A DNA stretch of 64,000 bases from Bacillus alkalisoli (GCF_002797415.1 NZ_KZ454944.1:2870665-2934664), one strand, 5' to 3'; shown: positions 47,794 through 58,770, numbered from the stretch's first letter. The notes: a model not told the origin generated them from the sequence alone. Translations and numbers: made by a program.

Positions 47794-48444
47794 GGGTGGG
47801 ATAAAACTACAGACGGGACAACGAAAATGATTGTGAGACACTTCTCCATCATCAATTTCGGGGTTTTTTTGTCAAAAATGATTGCGGGATACCGCCCCAT
47901 CGTCATTTTTGCGTTTTTAATTGCCGAAAATGATTGTGAGACACCTCTTCATCATCATTTTCGGATTTTTCTTTGCCAAAAATGATTGCGGGATACCGCC
48001 CCATCGTCATTTTTGCGTTTTTAATTGCCGAAAATGATTGTGAGACACCTCTCCATCATCATTTTCGGATTTTTCTTTGCCAAAAATGATTGCGGGATAC
48101 CTCCCCATCGTCATCGTCATTTTTGCGTTTTTAATTGCCGAAAATGATTGTGAGACACCTCTCCATCGTCATTTTTACGTTTTTAATTGCCGAAAATGAT
48201 TGCGGGATACCTCTCCATCATCATTTTCGGATTTTTCTTTGCCGAAAATGATTGTGGGATACCACTCCATCGTCATTTTTGTGTTTTTAATTGCCGAAAA
48301 TGATTACGGGATACCTCCCCATTGTCATTTTTGCGTTTTTAATTGCCAAAAATGATTGTGAAAGACCTCTTCATGTTCACTTTTAAATTTTTCTATGGTT
48401 AATATGAACGTGAGAGGAAGTTAATTCATCAATTTTGTCCCAGA
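47794..48444. repeat. Tandem hairpin array 2, 52-bp period, 11 units, two alternating types
   Basis: Units start at 47821, 47873, 47925, 47977, 48029, 48081, 48139, 48191, 48243, 48295 and 48347; the only irregular spacing is 58 bp, due to an extra ATCGTC. Type A has arms CGAAAATGAT/ATCATTTTCG, type B CAAAAATGA/TCATTTTTG; they alternate in the first six units, then form mosaics. The array is bracketed by GTGGGATAAAA (47796-47806) and TTTTGTCCCA (48433-48442), a loose inverted repeat. The 725-bp region between the convergent SDR and mdxR genes holds nothing else. Confidence 0.92.
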
Positions 48445-48492
48445 ATCATTATTTCATTTTTAACCAATACAAAAAAGCCAGTCCCTATTAGA

Positions 48493-49539
48493 CTAGCTTT
48501 CTATCATAGTTGATACTGTTTTATATTGCTGACATGTTTGTCGTACGACCATTTTGTGTGGAATGATAATACGTTTAGTCGGTTCAGTTGGATCTTCCAT
48601 TTTTTGAATTAGTGTTTTCGTTGCTTGGAAACCAAGCTGGAAGATATTAATATCGACGGATGTCAACGGTGGTCGCGCAACTTCTGCTAACAACACATTA
48701 TTAAAGCTCACAATGGATAATTGTTCAGGCACAGAAATATTTAGATCATGCAATTTGTTTAATATTCCAAGTGCCATAAGATCATCAGCAACTACTAAGG
48801 CGGTAGGTGGTTGCTCTAAGGACAGAAGTTCTGAAGTCGCTTCTTGCCCGCCTTCTTTTAAAAATTCTTCGTGAATAACATAATCATCACGATGCGGAAT
48901 ACCTGCATTTCTTAACGCTTTTTCATAACCTAACAAACGATCAATGGTTACGACTAAATTTAAACTACCACCAACAAAAGCAATACGATCATGTCCAAGT
49001 TTGATAAGATGCTCTGTTGCCTCTTTTGCTCCACGGAAGTTGTCATTGTCTACATGGGTAATTTCTTCTACTTGCGTAAAAGGTTTACCTATAACGACGA
49101 AAGGAAATTTACTATTTTGCAGATATTTAATTACCTTATCTTCTACTCGAGAATAAAGCATGATGATGCCATCTACCCTACGTCCTTGCACCATTTGAAT
49201 AACACCTTCTAAAATTTCTTCTTCTGATACCCCAGTAGACATTTGAAGTGCGTATTGTTTATCATGGGCTGCTGTACTTATTCCCCTAAGGACTTCTGGG
49301 AAGAATGGATTTTGTAATGTTTTATCTGCAGAAGCCGGCATAACTAGGCCGATTACCTTCGTCGATTGATTAGCTAAACTTCTTGCGATAAAGTTTGGGT
49401 GATACCCCAATTCTTCCATTGCTTCTCGTACTCGCTTTTTTGTTTTTTCACTTATTCGTGGATTATTTGCGATGACACGAGAAACAGTAGAAGGTGCAAC
49501 ATTAGCAGCTTTCGCTACATCTTTAATTGTTACGCTCAT
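48493..49539 (-). CDS. LacI family repressor of the maltodextrin regulon (MdxR/MalR-like)
   Basis: This 348-residue protein has an N-terminal helix-turn-helix (MSVTIKDVAKAANVAPSTVS) and hinge, then a periplasmic-binding-protein-like sugar domain (KVIGLVMPASADKT onward). The genomic context with alpha-amylase, MdxEFG and an intracellular maltogenic amylase points to B. subtilis YvdE/MdxR-type control by maltodextrin. Its likely operators are the TGCAATCG half-site palindromes at 54.9-55.3 kb. GGGGGAGAGGTG precedes the ATG. Confidence 0.85.
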   Translation of the reverse strand: MSVTIKDVAKAANVAPSTVSRVIANNPRISEKTKKRVREAMEELGYHPNFIARSLANQSTKVIGLVMPASADKTLQNPFFPEVLRGISTAAHDKQYALQMSTGVSEEEILEGVIQMVQGRRVDGIIMLYSRVEDKVIKYLQNSKFPFVVIGKPFTQVEEITHVDNDNFRGAKEATEHLIKLGHDRIAFVGGSLNLVVTIDRLLGYEKALRNAGIPHRDDYVIHEEFLKEGGQEATSELLSLEQPPTALVVADDLMALGILNKLHDLNISVPEQLSIVSFNNVLLAEVARPPLTSVDINIFQLGFQATKTLIQKMEDPTEPTKRIIIPHKMVVRQTCQQYKTVSTMIES

Positions 49540-49730
49540 TGCACCTCTCCCCCTTCACTGTTCCAATGATTTATTTTTTCTATTCAAACATAAGTAAATC
49601 CTGATGAACAAATAATACTGATATAAATATTATTTACTCAATGGAATGTAACATTCCTATAGGATGTTGGTAATTTTGAATCCGCTTACAGATTTGGACA
49701 AAAAACAAGCCATTACCTAAAAAAAGCACC

Positions 49731-49767
49731 ATGTGATGATGTAAGTGAACTAAGTCCACTTACATCA
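49731..49767 (-). terminator. Stem-loop after the alpha-amylase gene
   Basis: TGATGTAAGTG pairs with CACTTACATCA around a 9-base loop. On the minus strand it is followed by ATCACATGGTGCTTTTTTT. Confidence 0.6.
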
Positions 49768-49770
49768 AAG

Positions 49771-51312
49771 TTAGCTTGCTTTTCTTTTTCTACGAATCAT
49801 AAAAAAGATAAATGCTACAAAGCCACCATAAATTAATCCCATCGCAGTTAAGAACGGTACATTTAAACCAGTATCTTCCTTAACACTAAAGATTTCAGCC
49901 GTTTCTCTATCTAACGTAATTCGATATTCTCCAGCTGTTTCACGCACTAACTCATCGAGCAAATAACCTCTTAACTGCATGCCTTCTCCTACTACGTCGA
50001 GTGGTATGGAAGCAGTAACGGTTCCAGAAGTGTTATTTAAGGCAACGATAGTTGTTTCTCCTTCATATTCACGCTTAATTAAAGCCATACCGTCTTGTTC
50101 AAAAATCATTTCAAATGATCCATGAGTTAAAGATGGTTTTGATTTTCTAATTTCAGCTAGCCTTCCAATATATTCAATAATCTCTTTGTCTGCACGAAAG
50201 TTCATATCTCTTCTATTGTCAGGGTCTTCCCCACCATCTAGAGCAATTTCTGTACCATAATAAACAATTGGAATACCAGGTGCTGTATATAGATAAGAAA
50301 GAGCTAGCTTAACTCGAGAAACTGGGTGCTCATTATTTTTTAATGCTTGGCGAGTAAATCTTTCCACATCATGGTTATCGATAAAAGTTCCTAAAACGTG
50401 TGGATTCGTGAAGTGAGTGTTATTATTGTCCCAGATAGCTTGTAAACTTCCTAAAGGGCGATCTGGAGCAGCAAATACACGGGAAAGCATGTTATACAAA
50501 GGAAAATCAACAAACGAATCAATTCCAGTATCTTCGTAAGCAGCAATTACTGCTGGATTGTCATGCCAAACTTCCCCAATTAAGAAGAAATCTTCTTTCA
50601 CAGACTTCATCTCTTCAGAAAACTCCTGCCAAAACCATTTTGGTACGTGTTTAACCGTATCTAATCTGTAACCATCAATATTTGTTTCTTCGATCCACCA
50701 TTTTGCCATGTCTATTAAATAGTCACGTACTTCTGGATTATCTTGATTCAAGTCAGGTAAACCAAAAATCCAGCCACTTTCTACTTGTTCTTGGTTATCC
50801 CAGTTTAATATACGTTTATCAGGGTTAAACCAATCTTCTTTATCTTGGTCATTAAGCCACGGATGTTGATATCCAGTATGGTTCACCACAATATCAACGA
50901 TTACTTTTATATCACGTTTATGCGCTTCTTCTACTAGTTCTTTGAATTCTTCTAACGTACCGAAGTGCTCTTCTGTTTCATAAAAGTCTTCTGCCCAATA
51001 CCCATGGTAGCCACCTGGTTCATTTTTCACAATTGGCGTTAACCAAATTGCAGAAAATCCCATGGACTCAATGTAATCTAACTTTTGAATAATTCCTCTG
51101 AAATCTCCACCTTGATATGCCTTGGGATCATTTCGATCTACATCAAGATCATTAGATATGTCTCCATTGTTAAAGCGGTCAATCATAATAAAATAAATAA
51201 TCTCATCTTGCCATGCGTGTTCTTCTTTTTCTGCATTTACAAATCTCTCAGGAAAAAATGCTGAAAAAAGAAGAAACGGAACGAGAATGAGCCCTAAAAC
51301 TCGTTTCTTCAA
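49771..51312 (-). CDS. Membrane-anchored alpha-amylase (GH13)
   Basis: This 513-residue protein has a signal peptide (MKKRVLGLILVPFLLFSAFF), the GH13 barrel, and catalytic residues Asp218 (GYRLDTV), Glu247 (IGEVWH) and Asp315 (IDNHDVE), plus VNH near 143-145. After a small C-terminal beta domain there is a transmembrane helix (LTAMGLIYGGFVAFIFFMI, about 485-503) and a basic RRKRKAS tail. The enzyme would therefore be tethered to the outside of the membrane, producing maltodextrins next to the MdxEFG importer. It has a TTG start with AAAGGAGGG upstream. It is last in the operon mdxE-mdxF-mdxG-amylase. Confidence 0.9.
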   Translation of the reverse strand: MKKRVLGLILVPFLLFSAFFPERFVNAEKEEHAWQDEIIYFIMIDRFNNGDISNDLDVDRNDPKAYQGGDFRGIIQKLDYIESMGFSAIWLTPIVKNEPGGYHGYWAEDFYETEEHFGTLEEFKELVEEAHKRDIKVIVDIVVNHTGYQHPWLNDQDKEDWFNPDKRILNWDNQEQVESGWIFGLPDLNQDNPEVRDYLIDMAKWWIEETNIDGYRLDTVKHVPKWFWQEFSEEMKSVKEDFFLIGEVWHDNPAVIAAYEDTGIDSFVDFPLYNMLSRVFAAPDRPLGSLQAIWDNNNTHFTNPHVLGTFIDNHDVERFTRQALKNNEHPVSRVKLALSYLYTAPGIPIVYYGTEIALDGGEDPDNRRDMNFRADKEIIEYIGRLAEIRKSKPSLTHGSFEMIFEQDGMALIKREYEGETTIVALNNTSGTVTASIPLDVVGEGMQLRGYLLDELVRETAGEYRITLDRETAEIFSVKEDTGLNVPFLTAMGLIYGGFVAFIFFMIRRKRKAS

Positions 51313-51367
51313 TTCCGCTTCCCTCCTTTAAACCGTTATTAGTAACAAACGATTCTATTATATACTA

Positions 51368-52210
51368 TTATCCTTTTGTTCCACCAGCAGTTAATCCAGC
51401 AATTAAATAACGTTGTAAGAATAAGAATACTAATGCAATCGGAATTGCTATTAGAATCGACCCAGCTGCAAAGCGTGTAAAGTTATTTGCAAACTGATCA
51501 TTTACGAAGTTAAATAACCCTAGTGCTAATGTAAAGTTCTCAGGACTTCTTAAAATAATTCGAGGTAATAAGAAGTCGGTAAATGGCGCCATAAAGTTGA
51601 AAAGGGCAACTACGGCTAAAATCGGCTTCGCTAACGGAAGCATGATTTTAAAGAATACACCAAAGTGTCCGGCACCATCCATTTTTGCTGCTTCGTCTAA
51701 TTCTTTTGGAATTGTATCGAAGTAACCTTTAACAAGCCATGCATTAAACGGTATTTGTCCACCAATATAGATTAACGTTAATCCTGCTAAAGTATCGATT
51801 AAACCAACCATAAATAAAAGAATGTATAAAGCTACCATCCCCATTAGTACAGGGAACATCTGTAAAAGTAAAAACGCGTATAGTCCGTACGTTCTTCCTT
51901 TAAAGCGGTATCTAGAAAATGCATAAGCAACGAATGCCGTAACAATTACAGAAAATACAGAGTTTGCAACTGCTACATAAATACTATTTTTGTACCAAAG
52001 TAAATAATCACTTTGAGGATCTGTAAATAGCCATTTGTAATGTACGAAAGACCAGTTTTCTGGGATCATTTTTGCTGTAAATAAACTTTGTCCCGGATTT
52101 AATGATAATCCAATTGTCCAAAGAAGAGGATATGCAATAATGATAAACATAAAACCGATGAATAAATAAATTAACGAAACTTCGATATTCGATTTAAGTT
52201 TTCTGTCCAT
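51368..52210 (-). CDS. mdxG: Maltodextrin ABC transporter permease MdxG (MalG-like)
   Basis: This 280-residue MalG-type permease has six helices and the EAA coupling loop (ELDEAAKMDGAGHFGVFFKI). It pairs with MdxF. The ATG shares a base with the mdxF stop (TAATG); GAGGAGGG lies within the end of mdxF. The cognate ATPase (MsmX-type) is not in this window, as in B. subtilis where a shared ATPase serves several sugar importers. Confidence 0.92.
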   Translation of the reverse strand: MDRKLKSNIEVSLIYLFIGFMFIIIAYPLLWTIGLSLNPGQSLFTAKMIPENWSFVHYKWLFTDPQSDYLLWYKNSIYVAVANSVFSVIVTAFVAYAFSRYRFKGRTYGLYAFLLLQMFPVLMGMVALYILLFMVGLIDTLAGLTLIYIGGQIPFNAWLVKGYFDTIPKELDEAAKMDGAGHFGVFFKIMLPLAKPILAVVALFNFMAPFTDFLLPRIILRSPENFTLALGLFNFVNDQFANNFTRFAAGSILIAIPIALVFLFLQRYLIAGLTAGGTKG

Positions 52211-53493
52211 TAAATATTGCCCTCCTCTTTAAACGAACGAGTACGTCGGAATTGGAAGAAAGCAAATCCAGCGACTATTAGTCCTAGAATAATCGAAATT
52301 GCTGCTGCCATGTTGTAGTTGTGCGTCTCGAACGTCATTTTATAAACCCAAGAGATTAAGATATCGGTACCACCTGCGTTTTGTTGACGAACAGCAGGTC
52401 CCCCTTGGTTGAATAAGTAAATAATATTAAAGTTATTGAAGTTACCAGCGTACTGCATGATTAACAACGGTGCTGTTGCATAAAGTATGTGTGGTAAAGT
52501 AATGAAACGGAATTTTTGGAAACGGGAACCTCCGTCTACATCCGCTGCTTCGTACCAGTCTTTTGATATACTTTGTAGGATACCTGTAAATAGTGCGAAT
52601 ACGAATGGGAATCCTAACCAAGTTTGAATCATAATAATGGCTATTTTTGAATAGAATGGGTCTGTTAACCATGGGAACCATAAACCAACTGTACTTAATA
52701 CTTCTCGGTTAATAGCACCAAAACGGTCGTTAAACATTGCAGCGAAAATTAAGATTGTAACGAACGCTGGCACAGCCCAAGGTAAGATTAAGATTGTTCT
52801 AATGAAACGTTTGAACTTTATACGAGGGTCGTTAACGATTAATGCTAAAAATAACCCTAACGCGATTTGTAACGTTGTTGCTACAACTGTCCATACAATC
52901 GTCCACGCAAAAACGCTCATGAACGTTCTTCTCCAAAGTGGAATCGATACCAGATTTACAAAGTTCTCAAAACCTACCCAGCTTAAAAGGTTACGTGGTG
53001 GAGAGTTATATAAGTTATAGTCAGTAAATGCTAATGCAATCATAAACATTAATGGTAATACTACGATAAAAATTAACATAACAAGCCCTGGAATTACCAT
53101 GAAATATGGGAATCCATTGTCATAAAATGCTTTCAGTGATTGACGCATAGTCGGTTTTGGTTTACCGAGCTTAATATCAATGGCATTGTTTTTTGCGTCA
53201 ACAATGTTTAAATAGAACAGGGTTACAGCAAAAACTGTAATAACAACGGAAACTAGTCCTTGTATAAGTAAAAAGATGGAGTGGTCAACTCTTGGTATTT
53301 CTCCTAGTGTAATAAGTCCCCAATAGCCTACATTTAAAAAATCAAAAAATGTGATTAAAAAAGAGGCTTGAATAATGATAAATGCAATACCTTTCACATA
53401 TCTGCGGTTATATAGTTGCCCTAATCCTGCAAAAAGAATGGAAAGGATCATTGCTAATTTCGGATTATGTACCCGCATTTTTTGTTCAGACAT
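52210..53493 (-). CDS. mdxF: Maltodextrin ABC transporter permease MdxF (MalF-like)
   Basis: This 427-residue MalF-type permease has two additional N-terminal helices (KLAMILSILFAGLGQLYNRR region and FLLIQGLVSVVITVFAVTLF) before the six-helix core. The EAA loop reads WYEAADVDGGSRFQKFRFI. Its length is close to B. subtilis MdxF. The ATG at 53493 with AGGAGGATCAGCT upstream is preferred over an extended reading frame. Preceded by the mdxE stem-loop. Confidence 0.92.
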   Translation of the reverse strand: MSEQKMRVHNPKLAMILSILFAGLGQLYNRRYVKGIAFIIIQASFLITFFDFLNVGYWGLITLGEIPRVDHSIFLLIQGLVSVVITVFAVTLFYLNIVDAKNNAIDIKLGKPKPTMRQSLKAFYDNGFPYFMVIPGLVMLIFIVVLPLMFMIALAFTDYNLYNSPPRNLLSWVGFENFVNLVSIPLWRRTFMSVFAWTIVWTVVATTLQIALGLFLALIVNDPRIKFKRFIRTILILPWAVPAFVTILIFAAMFNDRFGAINREVLSTVGLWFPWLTDPFYSKIAIIMIQTWLGFPFVFALFTGILQSISKDWYEAADVDGGSRFQKFRFITLPHILYATAPLLIMQYAGNFNNFNIIYLFNQGGPAVRQQNAGGTDILISWVYKMTFETHNYNMAAAISIILGLIVAGFAFFQFRRTRSFKEEGNI

Positions 53494-53520
53494 AGCTGAT
53501 CCTCCTAATAAAGAAATAAA

Positions 53521-53557
53521 GGTGGATAGACAGAGCATGCTGCCCGTTCTATCCACT
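53521..53557 (-). promoter_or_regulatory. Intergenic stem-loop between mdxE and mdxF
   Basis: GTGGATAGA (53522-53530) pairs perfectly with TCTATCCAC (53548-53556), with an inner GCATGC. It is the third binding-protein/permease junction in this window with such a hairpin. Confidence 0.6.
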
Positions 53558-53574
53558 CTAATTAGTTTAAGCTA

Positions 53575-54867
53575 TTAGTTAGCACCGCTAGCTTGAATAC
53601 GCTCTTCGATATCTTCAACAGCTTCACCTAATACTTCTTCTACATCATCGCCACCAGCGATAAATTGAAGTGCATTACCCATTGGCTCCCAAACTTGGGA
53701 CATTTGAGGAATGTTAGGCATTGGTTGGCCGTATTGAATTTGCTCAGCGAAAGCACCAATGATAGCATCTCCAGAGATTTTCTCATCTTCTAATGCTTTT
53801 TGGTTAGCTGGCATTTCACCTGCGTACTCGTAGTAAGTCATTGAGTTTTCGAAGTTAGTCATGAACTTCATTAAGTCTGTAGCCCACTCAGGATTTTTAG
53901 AGTAAGAACTTAACATCCAAGTTTTAACTCCAACGAATGATGAAGGAACGTCACCGTTGTCTAACTTAGGTAAAATAGCAGTTCCTAATTTGTCACCTAA
54001 AGCATCACGGTATGCTGGAATATTCCAAGGACCAGTGATTACTGCAGCAACGTTTCCGTCTTGGAAGAATCCGTTCATGATGTCACCGTTAATTTCACGT
54101 GGAATGTAACCATCTTGGAACCAAGATTGAATTAAATTACCACCTTCAACAGCACCGCCGTTTGCTAAACCAACGTCAGAAGCGTCGAAACCAGAACCAT
54201 CGTTATTGAATACATATCCGCCAAATCCAGCGAAGAAAGGATATACGAAATAGAAGTTTGTTGCTTCCATTAAGAATCCGTATTTGTCAGCGTTCATATC
54301 TGTTTGATCTGCAGCTACTTTTAGTAAACCTTCCATAGTAGATACTTCTTCTTCAGATACTAAGTCTTTGTTATAGAATAAACCATAAGTTTCCACTACT
54401 TGTGGTACACCGTATACTTCTCCATCATACGTTACTGCGTTAATAGCAGTTTCGCTGTAAAGAGATACGTCAGAACCTAAATCGATAGGATCTGCTAATC
54501 CACGAATAACGATATCACCGATACGGTCATGTGGTTGGAAGAAAATATCTGGACCAGTACCAGCTGGACCGTCTAATGCTAATGCATCTGTTTGCTCTAA
54601 CATTGAAATTGGAGTTACTTTCACTTCAATTCCAGTTTCTTCAGTATAAGCAGCAAAGATTTTGTCTAATCCTTCTTTTTGTGCTTCAGCATCATTTACC
54701 CAAATGGATAAACTAGCTGGTTTTTCTACACCTTCAGTTACATCTGTGTCGTCGTCGCCGCCACCAGGAGTGTTATTGTTGTTTGCAGTATCACGTTGTG
54801 GACCACAAGCAGCAAGAACACCAAGTGTTAAAACGGCAATCATCATAATTGCTAGGAACTTTTTCAT
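53575..54867 (-). CDS. mdxE: Maltodextrin-binding lipoprotein MdxE (MalE-like)
   Basis: This 430-residue family 1 solute-binding lipoprotein has LGVLAAC with Cys21, an Asn/Gly/Asp linker (TANNNNTPGGGDDDT), and the two-domain MalE fold (SIWVNDAEAQKEGLD at its start). It delivers maltodextrins to MdxFG. The ATG at 54867 follows GGAGGGG. It is first in the operon; its promoter and two operator-like sequences lie just upstream. Confidence 0.92.
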   Translation of the reverse strand: MKKFLAIMMIAVLTLGVLAACGPQRDTANNNNTPGGGDDDTDVTEGVEKPASLSIWVNDAEAQKEGLDKIFAAYTEETGIEVKVTPISMLEQTDALALDGPAGTGPDIFFQPHDRIGDIVIRGLADPIDLGSDVSLYSETAINAVTYDGEVYGVPQVVETYGLFYNKDLVSEEEVSTMEGLLKVAADQTDMNADKYGFLMEATNFYFVYPFFAGFGGYVFNNDGSGFDASDVGLANGGAVEGGNLIQSWFQDGYIPREINGDIMNGFFQDGNVAAVITGPWNIPAYRDALGDKLGTAILPKLDNGDVPSSFVGVKTWMLSSYSKNPEWATDLMKFMTNFENSMTYYEYAGEMPANQKALEDEKISGDAIIGAFAEQIQYGQPMPNIPQMSQVWEPMGNALQFIAGGDDVEEVLGEAVEDIEERIQASGAN

Positions 54868-54907
54868 TCTTGACCCCTCCGTCTTATAAAAAGTATCTTT
54901 TTTATCT

Positions 54908-55030
54908 TGCACAACCGTTTGCATTTTCATGAAAGCGAATTCGAAAAACGCTTACATTTTTTATGAATACTAGTGAAAACGATTGCACAACCTACAATCT
55001 TTATTATACAGGTATTCGCCTATTTGACAA
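54908..55030 (-). promoter_or_regulatory. mdxE promoter with LacI-type operators and a cre-like site
   Basis: On the minus strand TTGTCA (55025-55030), 16 bp, TATAAT (55003-55008). Downstream lie TGCAATCGTTTTCA (54974-54987, near +10 to +23) and TGCAAACGGTTGTGCA (54908-54923), both sharing the TGCAA half-site of the palindrome upstream of the amylase gene. A cre-like sequence GAAAAACGCTTACA at 54943-54956 matches the CcpA consensus at 12 of 14. Confidence 0.65.
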
Positions 55031-55122
55031 CTACTTTTTTTAAAAAAACTGATAGTTTCGATATATTTTTTTAAAAATTCATAGTTTCGTAACGTATTAG
55101 ATGATAAAGTTTATTTAGATAT

Positions 55123-55136
55123 TTTAAACGCTTTCA
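55123..55136 (+). promoter_or_regulatory. Candidate cre (CcpA) site upstream of the maltogenic amylase gene
   Basis: TTTAAACGCTTTCA matches TGWNANCGNTNWCA at 13 of 14 positions. It lies in the 433-bp divergent mdxE/maltogenic amylase region and suggests glucose repression. Confidence 0.5.
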
Positions 55137-55263
55137 TTACCGTTGACATTCATTTTCTAATCAAATAACCTAATAAAGAATGTTGTTTATTTGCATGCAG
55201 GACACTTAAATATGCTAGCATATTAACTAACATAGGAAAAATAATACTATTATGTTAAAAACA

Positions 55264-55281
55264 AATGCAATCGATTGCATT
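55264..55281 (+). promoter_or_regulatory. Perfect 18-bp LacI-family operator before the maltogenic amylase gene
   Basis: AATGCAATCGATTGCATT is a perfect palindrome centred on CG, as expected for LacI-family repressors. It ends 3 bases before the AGGAGAG ribosome binding site. The likely ligand is the LacI-type regulator of this cluster. Confidence 0.8.
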
Positions 55282-55294
55282 AAGGAGAGATTGA

Positions 55295-57061
<1,767 letters not shown>

Positions 57062-57266
57062 TATTAATTTATATACTATGAAATTGAATCAATTTCATAA
57101 TTACTGTTCGTTTAGTGAAAAACGAATGTTAAGTTTATTATAATTAAATAACGTTCGATATAAAACGTTATTTATATTAAAAAATAGGTTTAATATTCGT
57201 TTTTCGATTAGTAATTGTACATTATGGAACTCACTCAATTAATATTTGTTGGCTCTATTAAAAACC
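57062..57266. other. Intergenic stretch with two small stem-loops
   Basis: TATGAAATTG/CAATTTCATA lies near 57077-57099 and ATAACGTT/AACGTTAT near 57149-57172. The first probably terminates the maltogenic amylase transcript, though no T-run follows. No gene is seen. Confidence 0.45.
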
Positions 57267-57365
57267 GCTGTTGATTCCCGCGCATGTCTCCGCTTTCCGC
57301 GGGCGGGCCGGGAGCCTCCTCAGCTTCTCCCGCAGGAGTCTACAACATGCGCGAAAATCAACAGC
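57267..57365 (+). repeat. Modular CCGCGGG repeat element, copy E6 (minimal, 99 bp)
   Basis: Arms GCTGTTGATTCCCGCGCATGT (from 57267) and its complement (to 57365) differ at two positions. Between them only CTTTCCGCGGGCGGGCCGGG, AGCCTCCTCA and TCTCCCGCAGGAGTCT remain. Both modules and the inner GTCTC side of the internal stem are absent. It shows the smallest form that is still bounded by intact arms. Confidence 0.85.
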
Positions 57366-57385
57366 ATGGTTGTCTAAAAATATAA

Positions 57386-57887
57386 GACTGGGACAAAATA
57401 TAGAAGAGCCCCCTTCAATAAAAGATTATTCTAGGGGGCCTCTTCTAATTATGTTTAATAGGTTATCCAAGATTTTAATAATATCAATTTCAGTATTGGG
57501 ATAAATATTTGATGAAACTGAACTTGATCAACGTTATTAAGTTCACTGTGAATTGTTTTAATGAAAACGTACTTGAGACAGCTTATCAAGAATCAAGTTC
57601 ATTAAGGAATTATTTCTTAGTAAGAATGAACTTGAGAGCTCTAATCAACCTCTCCATGTTCATTTTTGTGTTTTTCTTTGGAGAAAATGAATGTGGGAGA
57701 CCTTTCCATGTTCATTTTTGTGTTTTTCTTTTGTGAAAATGAATATGGGAGACCTCTCCATGTTCATTTTTGTGGTTCTCTTTTGTAAAAATGAATGTGG
57801 GAGACCTCTCCATGTTCATTTTTGTGTTTTTCTTTTGTGAAAATGAATATAGGAGGTATTTGAATTCATCGACTTTTTGTTCCAGCC
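57386..57887. repeat. Tandem hairpin array 3, 52-bp period, with boundary inverted repeat
   Basis: Clear units start at 57681, 57733, 57785 and 57837 (exactly 52 bp), with a 61-bp unit from 57620 and decayed units back to about 57510. The unit is AAAATGAA, TGTGGGAGACCTCTCCATG, TTCATTTT, then a T-rich linker. The left boundary GACTGGGACAAAA (57386-57398) mirrors TTTTTGTTCCAGCC (57874-57887). A separate hairpin GAAGAG.CCCC/GGGG.CTCTTC lies at 57403-57445. No gene is supported. It lies between convergent maltogenic amylase and AraC genes. Confidence 0.88.
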
Positions 57888-57897
57888 TTATATATTC

Positions 57898-58770
57898 TCA
57901 TTTTCGATGTACGATTCTTCTGTATTCCATTGGAGTGATTCCTTCTTGTTTTTTAAACACCTTCGAAAAGTACGTAACATCTTCTATTCCTACTTGTTTG
58001 GCTATCGAGGCAATCTTTTCATTTGTATCAACTAATAGTTGTTTTGCATGTGTGAAACGAATATGTGTTAAGTATTGATTAGGCGTTAATCCAATTGTTT
58101 TGTGCATACACCTAGTAATGTAATCTGGATGAAAAAGCAATGATGCACTAATATCTTTCATTTTCACCGGTTGTTGATAGTTTTCTTGTATGTATTTCAT
58201 AGCTTGTTCACAAACTTGTTCCGTTGCACTCGGAATAGAGAAAGCTTCTTTTTGTAATCCTACAAAAAAATCAGCAAATAGTATTTGTTGTTTTAACGCC
58301 TCATCTGGAGCATGCACTTGTCCACTGCCTATATCAATAATATTTTCAATCATTTGCTCCATCAACTCTCTTCTATTAATGATACCGTGTTGTGGAATGT
58401 GAAATCGGTAAACTGCTGGTTCTGTAAATGTTGATTCTCTTTCATAAACAAATGACCAATCGATGTTTTTATTAGGTACCACTACATACTCATCATGTAA
58501 GATCATAAAGTGTAACCAAATAAACGTTGTATTTTCTATACAATTCTCATAACCAACATGCTCCCTATTTGGTAAAAGAATTAAATACTCCCCTTCTCTA
58601 ATATCAAACTTCACATCATTTTCCTGCATAAATAAAGTCCCTTTTTTCACATATAACATATCAAACACGGAATACGTCCTCTTAAAGTGTTTCTCCCCTT
58701 TTGAAAAGGTAAATTCTCCACCTTTAATAAAAACAGGAAACGGTGGGATGTTAAGCGCTATCATTGTCAT
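57898..58770 (-). CDS. AraC family transcription regulator
   Basis: This protein of about 290 residues has an N-terminal cupin-type effector domain (about 15-140) and two C-terminal AraC helix-turn-helix motifs (MKDISASLLFHPDYITRCMH and IASIAKQVGIEDVTYFSKVF, then FKKQEGITPMEYRR). It belongs to the sugar-responsive AraC regulators. The start is chosen at 58770 because GGAGTG lies 6 bases upstream; an in-frame GTG 9 bases earlier is possible. It is divergent from a MATE exporter gene, which it may control. Confidence 0.82.
   Translation of the reverse strand: MTMIALNIPPFPVFIKGGEFTFSKGEKHFKRTYSVFDMLYVKKGTLFMQENDVKFDIREGEYLILLPNREHVGYENCIENTTFIWLHFMILHDEYVVVPNKNIDWSFVYERESTFTEPAVYRFHIPQHGIINRRELMEQMIENIIDIGSGQVHAPDEALKQQILFADFFVGLQKEAFSIPSATEQVCEQAMKYIQENYQQPVKMKDISASLLFHPDYITRCMHKTIGLTPNQYLTHIRFTHAKQLLVDTNEKIASIAKQVGIEDVTYFSKVFKKQEGITPMEYRRIVHRK

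Noticed and set aside
47794-48444. Possible CRISPR array or coding repeat protein
   Set aside because: Units are near-identical throughout and 52 is not a multiple of three, so the frame shifts at each unit. No start or ribosome binding site.
57271-58078. Open frames across E6 and array 3
   Set aside because: They follow repeat units and the AraC antisense strand; composition is Phe/Cys-rich as expected from T-rich repeats.
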